Assembly (NCBI GenBank): GCA_031552845.1
Contig: JAVBMC010000002.1
Span: 1 to 17,061 of the forward strand
Origin: JAVBMC01 sp031552845
GTDB taxonomy: Bacteria; Verrucomicrobiota; Kiritimatiellia; RFP12; DVOR01
Reading direction: 5' to 3'
DNA: 17,061 nt
Under the pieces are notes generated by a model that saw nothing but the letters and a program-made list of their open reading frames with translations, was not told where the DNA came from and ran no database searches. This document shows, piece by piece, positions 14,817 through 17,061 of this stretch (within the stretch, counting starts at the first letter, position 1; each line of letters opens with the position of its first letter). Position numbers and translations under genes: made by a program.

Positions 14817-17061
14817 TTACTCCTTTTCCCACATCTCTGGCCATAATAAAGGCTTGTTATTCGGCACCGGCGGACGGCAATACAAATAGGCTTTCGTATA
14901 AACACCTTCGCACATAATCGCATGATCAAGTGCCCCGCCCAACCATAAGAAGCCCCCCTTCTGACAAGGATTCCCATCCAATTGGAGTGCGCGAATATAA
15001 GGGTCGACATCATGCTTTACGTGCCTCGTCACAGAAATCTCAGGGCATACAACATCTGCCGTACCGGCGCAGACGCCAGAAAGCACAACCTTCCCATCTA
15101 GTTTACTATAACAAGTTTGATGCCCATGGCCGCCGTCAGTGGGCTTAGACCTCATCTCCAAGATGGAGGTATGATGGTAAAACTTCCCGGCGGTACTAAT
15201 TCCTTCCCAAAGATTTGGTTCATCTGGCTCAGGATCCAAGAATATTGTCTGGGTGCCTTGAGTAACCATATCCAAATATTCATACGCAGCCGGCAGTTTT
15301 TGCAACCAGACACGATGCGTTGCGACGCTCCATTGATTTGTCCAACGTACATAGAGAGTCTCGGTCACAGGGCTGTTAACAACCAGAACGAGCCGATCCC
15401 ATTCTTTATGGTCAGCCTTTCCGACGATTTCTACACGATAAATTTTTGGCTCTAAATCAATAGGAGATTTTCCAGGGTACGATAGTTTAGAAGAATCTTG
15501 TGTGTTGCCATCAATGCGCCAAAGAGCATTAGTTTTATATGGTAAGGCATCCTCATGAACCAATGACATTAAGTCAATTCCACCACGTTTCCACTCTACA
15601 CCCAGACAATGTTGATACTTCGCATCACTTGCTGATTCGTCCTCATGATTGAGATTTCGCGTGTTGACTTTAGCATGGTCGAATCCAAACCGCATTGTTG
15701 GTTGTTTGGCGCGGTGTTTGCAGATGCAGGGGGAGTTGGTGGGGTTGTCACTGTAGCCGGGGGTATGGTCATCATTGACACAGGCTACGAGGTTGGTTTC
15801 GACGCCGTCGGGGATGTGGCTGCCGACTTCGAACTCGGTTCGTCCCATAATCCAGTAATGCGGATTCTGCCGGACGGTGATGGTATGCTTACCCGCCCCA
15901 TAAGCCAGAGGGTCAAATTCATAGGAAGTTGCGCTCGTTGTTTCAACCAACAAGCTGTCAACGTAGACGTCTACTTTGCCCGCGTTACCGCCCCATGAGC
16001 AGACGCTTTTCACGAATGTAAAGTCTTGCAACGGGCAAACATCGTGCGGAGTGACATCGACATCAAGGGAGTAGGCCGTGAGCTGTGTCGATGGCCAATC
16101 ATCACCCGGACACGGCACATCATCGGCAGGTGCAGCTGTTCGACGCATCGCAGGATATTCAAAGGTAATCTCGCCATAGCTGATGCCGCAGTTGGTGGAG
16201 ACGTCGTGATAGGTCGCGTCGGCGGCGAAGACTGCGCAGCTGTTGTCATAGGCTTCAACACTGATTGCCGGTCGCCAATAGCCTTCGTCCATACTCTCCG
16301 GCAGGTCGGGTGTGCGGGTTTGGAGCGTGAGTTTGGTTTCAATGCCAAGCGGCAAGCGAAGGCGGAATTGTTGCGTCTCTAACTTCGGCGCGATAGGCAT
16401 ATAGAGCGTGTTGGTGTTTTTAACAGCCAATACCGCCGGGCGGTCGGCATAGACATTGACATAAAGCTCCGCCTCGATCTCCCGGTCAATCTCCGTGACC
16501 TCCCCACCGAGCACATGCTCCACATACCACGGCGAGAAATCATCCAGCCACGGACTTGCAAACAACCGCGCATCTGTACGGCTTGTCACGCCAAACTCAC
16601 TACACCACGCCTCCACGTCAATCGCCGACGGCACCGCAGTCCGTGGGCAAGTCTCCATCGCCAGCTCATCAAAGTCGCCCCACAAATCTCCATCGGTATC
16701 CCACAAATCGGTCCGCGTGTGATGCTCGAAAATCTCATCAATATCAAGCAAGCCATCCCCATCCGTATCCTCAAGCCCCGGATCAGCCCAACCAAATGCC
16801 CGTACATACAGCTCCGTGTTCGACGCCAAATGCTCTCCAGGCAACATCCACCCGCCGCGGTTGTTTTGAAAGCCCACGCGGTGGGTGTTGCCAATGTTTT
16901 CGGGTAACTCTTTGTAACGAATAACCATATCGCCATCACGGAACAACTCCACTTGAAAGCTCGTCGGCGTCTCGGCGTTATTGATGTAAATATTCTCATA
17001 GGTAATCACGCATGAGTTCGTCAGGTCATGCAACCACACCTTGCTCTCCTCGCCGAACGAA
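14817..17061 (-). CDS. large secreted-type protein with TSP3 calcium repeats (5' end outside window)
   Basis: The frame is open to the window edge: codons before the GTG at 17039 read S-F-G-E-E-S-K, so the true start lies outside. At least 747 residues are present. Numbered from that GTG, residues 1-80 form a beta-rich segment with VSFQ-type strands and RVGFQNNRGG. Residues 91-128 carry two DxDxDG-type repeats (DTDGDGLLDIDE and DTDGDLWGDFDE), the thrombospondin type 3 calcium-binding pattern of bacterial surface proteins. A long beta-rich part follows, then a C-terminal region of about 100 residues with GGHGHQ, AGTAD, HVKHDVDPYIRALQLDGNP and several cysteines. I do not recognise a catalytic domain. 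It heads the visible operon and its final codons AAG-GAG-TAA carry the binding site of the next gene. A surface or secreted role is likely. Confidence 0.85.
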   Translation of the reverse strand, partial: SFGEESKVWLHDLTNSCVITYENIYINNAETPTSFQVELFRDGDMVIRYKELPENIGNTHRVGFQNNRGGWMLPGEHLASNTELYVRAFGWADPGLEDTDGDGLLDIDEIFEHHTRTDLWDTDGDLWGDFDELAMETCPRTAVPSAIDVEAWCSEFGVTSRTDARLFASPWLDDFSPWYVEHVLGGEVTEIDREIEAELYVNVYADRPAVLAVKNTNTLYMPIAPKLETQQFRLRLPLGIETKLTLQTRTPDLPESMDEGYWRPAISVEAYDNSCAVFAADATYHDVSTNCGISYGEITFEYPAMRRTAAPADDVPCPGDDWPSTQLTAYSLDVDVTPHDVCPLQDFTFVKSVCSWGGNAGKVDVYVDSLLVETTSATSYEFDPLAYGAGKHTITVRQNPHYWIMGRTEFEVGSHIPDGVETNLVACVNDDHTPGYSDNPTNSPCICKHRAKQPTMRFGFDHAKVNTRNLNHEDESASDAKYQHCLGVEWKRGGIDLMSLVHEDALPYKTNALWRIDGNTQDSSKLSYPGKSPIDLEPKIYRVEIVGKADHKEWDRLVLVVNSPVTETLYVRWTNQWSVATHRVWLQKLPAAYEYLDMVTQGTQTIFLDPEPDEPNLWEGISTAGKFYHHTSILEMRSKPTDGGHGHQTCYSKLDGKVVLSGVCAGTADVVCPEISVTRHVKHDVDPYIRALQLDGNPCQKGGFLWLGGALDHAIMCEGVYTKAYLYCRPPVPNNKPLLWPEMWEKE

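Noticed and set aside
17037..17039. GTG as the true start of the large calcium-repeat protein
   Set aside because: The frame is open to the window edge, no binding site is visible, and the first residues continue a domain rather than a signal peptide.

Overview
All recognisable genes in this 17,061-base window lie on the minus strand, so each operon reads from high to low coordinates. The gene content suggests a bacterium of the PVC group (Verrucomicrobia, Kiritimatiellae or Lentisphaerae type), probably able to live without oxygen. The reasons are an exported Gfo/Idh/MocA oxidoreductase beside an exported TIM-barrel sugar isomerase, a large secreted protein with thrombospondin-type-3 calcium repeats, and a clostridial-style electron transfer flavoprotein. 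This placement is inference; no rRNA, tRNA or marker gene is present.

From the right edge, region 1 (17061 to about 11341) looks like one tightly coupled operon of secreted proteins. A large calcium-repeat protein, cut by the window edge, is followed by a divergent 255-residue secreted protein. Next come three 243-residue secreted paralogs repeated at an exact 735-bp period, then a frame-damaged C-terminal gene remnant, and finally a strong bidirectional terminator. At most junctions the last codons of one gene carry the Shine-Dalgarno sequence of the next. This is the least familiar part of the window and the best candidate for an undescribed system.

Region 2 (11266 to 9579) is a single transcription unit for a lipoprotein FAD oxidoreductase of the berberine-bridge type, with its own promoter and a leader of about 175 nt. 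Region 3 (9526 to 7051) pairs a Tat-exported Gfo/Idh/MocA oxidoreductase with a Tat-exported xylose-isomerase-like TIM barrel protein. These probably act together on a carbohydrate or cyclitol outside the cytoplasm.

Region 4 (7071 to 3321) is an etfB-etfA-ETF:quinone oxidoreductase operon. EtfA carries an N-terminal two-cluster ferredoxin domain and EtfB resembles the bifurcating type, so together they could join NADH, ferredoxin and quinone pools. Its promoter overlaps the terminator of region 3. Region 5 (3297 to 319) is a more AT-rich pair, a polyprenyl-phosphate-type GT2 glycosyltransferase and a GT-C-like membrane protein, likely for cell-surface glycan modification. The left edge (1 to 318) has no full gene, but a promoter and ribosome binding site there appear to begin another minus-strand gene that leaves the window.
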